DNA from: NORP259 sp041398705
Lineage (GTDB): Bacteria; Planctomycetota; UBA1135; GCA-002686595
Direction of reading: 5' to 3'
DNA length: 64,000 bases
Assembly (NCBI GenBank): GCA_041398705.1
Contig: JAWKUI010000005.1
Coordinates: forward strand, 62,001 to 126,000
Position 1 is the stretch's first letter; each line of letters starts with the position of its first letter. Positions 61,559 through 64,000 of the stretch are shown here, piece after piece. The notes under the pieces are model-generated. The model saw nothing but the letters and a program-made list of their open reading frames with translations, was not told where the DNA came from and made no database searches. The position numbers and the translations under genes are program-made.

Positions 61559-63301
61559 TCAATCGAACAACACCTCCACCGCGTTGCTGAAGTTCGAGGT
61601 CGTTCCCGCCAGGTGATCCCGGTAGTAGAGCTGGAAGCACCACGTATCCCCCGCCCCGATCGCCACGGCGGGATTCAAGGGCATGGCGCTCGTGTCGAGG
61701 TTGAAGAGCATGCGCCCCTCCCCATCCGCCAGCGCCACCCCGACCCGGGCCAGGGCTCCGGACAGGCACAGGTTGCCCATGCTGCCCCCCGGATGGGCCA
61801 CGAATCCCGGTGCCTGCGAGGCCACCAGCAAACCCGCCTGCCCCGGCACCGCGTCTTCGATCCGGCAGGTCACCAGGCCATCCCCGGCCGTCGTGCTGCC
61901 GTTCACCCGCAGGTGCGCGGCCTCACCGGTGGAGTTCACAACGCCGTCGCAGATCTGGAGACCGTGGTCGAGTTCGTAGATGAGGGCGGTTCCTGAGAGT
62001 ACTCCGCTGGTGTCCATCCCAGTGAAGTCCCCCACAACAGCGAAGCCGCGCTCTATGGATACGCTGAATCCGAACCAACCTCCGATCTGGGCAGCACCGA
62101 CTTCCTGGAAGACACGCGTCTCTTCCCAGGTACCCAACCAGTTGCGCTGGAACAGATACGCCTGACCGGAGGCCATCGAGGCGGGCCTGCGCTTGGCATA
62201 TCGCGCGCCAACCAAGATGGAGCTCCCGTCAAAGGCAATGGCGCCACCAAAGCCGTCCGTTAGGACAGGGGAACTGAGATCCGTAAATGCCTGACTTGCG
62301 GCGATCGTTTGGGAATAAGCCCATTGACTGCCTTGCAAATCAAATAGCATCACTTCACCCCGGGGAAGCCCATAGGGATCTTCGAATCGAGGAGCCCCCA
62401 CAGCAAGGGTCCCACCGTGCATGGCCAGCGCAAAGCCGAAATCCGCATTGGTGTCACCCGGATTGATCGGGTCTGGATTCTCAATCGTCTGGGCCAGCTG
62501 CCATTGCCCCCCTACCCTCTGGTAGACAAACACGCGGTCTTCCAGATAACCGATTCCTCCCCCTGGCAGAACGATCTGCTGGTGCCCGGCCATTCCTACC
62601 GCAGCCCAATCCCCCGAGATCGCCACCGCCTCACCGAAGTGAGGGCTGCTGGTTACCCCAGGAGGATTCGGCGGTGGGAGGATCAACTGAGATAGGTCCC
62701 AGTCACCATTCGGCTGCCGGTCGTAGACGTATACGGCTCCCCAATGGGGTCCTGCGTAGTCCGCATAGAAAGCACCTGCAAAGAGGGTATTGCCACTCAG
62801 CGCTAGGCGCCCCCCAAATGCGTACGCGTAGTCCGGCCTATCCTCCAAGCGAGCCACTTGCTCCCATATGCCCGAGTGGTTCTCAAGGATGTAGACCACG
62901 CCATTGGGGTTGTTGGTCGCGTTTACAGCAACCCGATCGCCGTCGATCACAACACCCCAACCCAAAGTCATCGAAGGCACAGCATCCGCCGGGCTGAATG
63001 CTTGTGTCCAGGTCCATCCACTTGGGCCGCGGTGGTAGAAGTAGATCTCCCCTGAATTGACAAGCCCCTGGGCGTTCACCGCCCGTGCGCTTACGACCAT
63101 CCAATCACCGCTGACTGCAACGGCAGTTCCAAAGAAGTTCTGAAACTCACCATTGACCAATTCCAGTCGCAGGTCTTCCGTCACTTCTGTCCCCAGGTAA
63201 ACTTGGCCAAGGGCTTGTCCCCCAAGGCATACCCAGCTCCCGAGGACCATAGCCGACGTGGGACGGCCCAGCTTAGAACTCCACCAAGGGTGGATTTGCA
63301 T
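61559..63301 (-). CDS. secreted FG-GAP beta-propeller protein with C-terminal module
   Basis: 580 residues from ATG 63301, taken because it leads to a signal-like segment (SAMVLGSWVCLGGQALGQ); in-frame ATGs at 63385 and 63460 are possible but add a charged leader. Seven or so FG-GAP blades: FGTAVAVSGDWMVVSARAVN, LGWGVVIDGDRVAVNATNN, FGGRLALSGNTLFAGAFYA, FGEAVAISGDWAAVGMAGH, FGFALAMHGGTLAVGAPRF, FGGAIAFDGSSILVGARYA, FGFSVSIERGFAVVGDFT. The last 140 residues (VNSTGEAAHLRVNGS to TTSNFSNAVEVLFD) are the shared module, closest to that of the metallopeptidase at 29293 (both have HPGGSMGNLCLS or NPGGSMGNLCLS). Confidence 0.8.
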   Translation of the reverse strand: MQIHPWWSSKLGRPTSAMVLGSWVCLGGQALGQVYLGTEVTEDLRLELVNGEFQNFFGTAVAVSGDWMVVSARAVNAQGLVNSGEIYFYHRGPSGWTWTQAFSPADAVPSMTLGWGVVIDGDRVAVNATNNPNGVVYILENHSGIWEQVARLEDRPDYAYAFGGRLALSGNTLFAGAFYADYAGPHWGAVYVYDRQPNGDWDLSQLILPPPNPPGVTSSPHFGEAVAISGDWAAVGMAGHQQIVLPGGGIGYLEDRVFVYQRVGGQWQLAQTIENPDPINPGDTNADFGFALAMHGGTLAVGAPRFEDPYGLPRGEVMLFDLQGSQWAYSQTIAASQAFTDLSSPVLTDGFGGAIAFDGSSILVGARYAKRRPASMASGQAYLFQRNWLGTWEETRVFQEVGAAQIGGWFGFSVSIERGFAVVGDFTGMDTSGVLSGTALIYELDHGLQICDGVVNSTGEAAHLRVNGSTTAGDGLVTCRIEDAVPGQAGLLVASQAPGFVAHPGGSMGNLCLSGALARVGVALADGEGRMLFNLDTSAMPLNPAVAIGAGDTWCFQLYYRDHLAGTTSNFSNAVEVLFD

Positions 63302-63465
63302 TGCGGTCCGGAAGGCATTTGCCAGGCGTTTCTTGGCACTCACGAGTGAGACTCTCACAAAGGCGAACGTCACGAGTTTGGTCATGAACTCACCACACCA
63401 ACGATGCCGTTGCTCCACAGAGACTGCATTGCATCCTGTATCTTTCGCCATATCACCCACCCCAA

Positions 63466-64000
63466 TCAGGGCCCGGCCGTTTCCCGATACTCATAGCAGC
63501 CCATATCCGGGATCAACGGTGCAGGCGGCAAGGCAAGCCCCCAGGTACGGGGAATCCCGAGCCGCAACTCAAACGGAGTCGGCTCTACCTTGTCCCCATC
63601 GGTATCCAAATCCAGGTAGTCAGGGGCGATATAGGTATCGTTCCCGGCGTCAATACAGGGCGAAGTGGAAAGTAGCTTGTAGTCTCGGTGCACCGAGTCC
63701 ACGAAGTTTGGTACGGCAGATATGTTACCACTCCCTGGCCATATCGTTCCTCCCCCAATGTTCGAGTAATTCAGAGTGAATCCCGCCACCCCGACTCCAA
63801 AGCTGTCGAAGTTGGCTTGCAGGTTCGTCGCCCCGCTAGTGTACGCGACATTGTCCCACAAAACGGAGTTGCTGATTTCGCAAGTAGCACTTGGGTGCGC
63901 AAGGAACACTCCAGCCGCGGCGTAAACAGGGCTACCCGAATGGTAGACTGTATTGTTGGCAATCGTGCAATTCCCAACGAGTACAAAGCTATCATCCCTG
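63466..64000 (-). CDS. parallel beta-helix protein, N-terminus beyond the window
   Basis: About 178 codons, open to the right edge, so only the C-terminal part is seen. Repeats such as NCTIANNTVYHSGS, CEISNSVLWDN and LNYSNIGGG are rungs of a right-handed parallel beta-helix. The end (LLSTSPCIDAGNDTYIAPDY, LDLDTDGD, IPDMGCYEY) is the choice-of-anchor Q-like closing segment common in planctomycete surface proteins. No C-terminal module of the neighbouring type is present. Probably secreted; polysaccharide binding or cleavage is possible for the fold, but no catalytic residues can be assigned. 5 nt or more separate it from the next gene. Confidence 0.75.
   Translation of the reverse strand, partial: RDDSFVLVGNCTIANNTVYHSGSPVYAAAGVFLAHPSATCEISNSVLWDNVAYTSGATNLQANFDSFGVGVAGFTLNYSNIGGGTIWPGSGNISAVPNFVDSVHRDYKLLSTSPCIDAGNDTYIAPDYLDLDTDGDKVEPTPFELRLGIPRTWGLALPPAPLIPDMGCYEYRETAGP

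Overview
The window is GC-rich, densely packed bacterial chromosome from a Gram-negative-type cell (lipoproteins with lipobox-like signals, an outer-membrane-type beta-barrel, multiheme cytochromes, F0F1 ATP synthase). Several traits point to Planctomycetota: a DUF11-repeat lipoprotein, a gluzincin/DUF1570-like secreted protein, and secreted pre-peptidase (PPC) domain proteins that share one C-terminal module. The phylum call is inference from gene content; no rRNA gene lies in the window and I saw no tRNA gene.

Layout. 1-3771 (minus): end of an exopolysaccharide cluster (two GT4 glycosyltransferases and a WbaP/WcaJ-type initiating sugar transferase). 3781-12731: MTA/SAH nucleosidase-type phosphorylase, NAD-dependent epimerase, DUF11 lipoprotein, acetyl-CoA synthetase, a small ORF, a possible structured leader and a large secreted HExxH protein. 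12820-15733: B12-type radical SAM protein, a candidate small RNA with a near-consensus promoter and terminator, and leuB. 15725-19367 holds three long palindromes, each starting at the 3' end of a gene, around a beta-propeller-like gene, a VCBS/FG-GAP gene with an in-frame TGA that looks like a selenocysteine codon, and uridine kinase. 19360-23494 (minus): rpmI-rplT-pheS-pheT, with pheT split by a frameshift near its end.

23751-29175 (minus) is one operon-like run: DUF4212 subunit and sodium/solute symporter, an Lgt-like membrane protein, a radical SAM protein resembling tetraether/membrane-spanning lipid synthases, and three related small membrane proteins. Next come a secreted zinc metallopeptidase, infC with a long acidic tail, aspS, and the complete ATP synthase operon (atpC-D-G-A-H-F-E-B plus two small membrane subunits). 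42969-48808: ndk, an NFACT/RqcH-like gene, a TPR lipoprotein, a PDZ protein, and an anti-sigma/ECF sigma pair.

48958-56886 (minus) is the most interesting locus: four closely spaced, mostly overlapping genes encoding an inner-membrane FeS/FAD/cytochrome-b oxidoreductase, a 26-heme cytochrome, an outer-membrane-type beta-barrel, and a multiheme lipoprotein cytochrome (about 19 CxxCH) whose reading frame is broken by many single-base indels. Together they resemble a complete electron conduit from NAD(P)H or quinol to the cell surface. The right end (57131-64000, minus) carries four large secreted proteins, three of which share a C-terminal module with the metallopeptidase at 29293.
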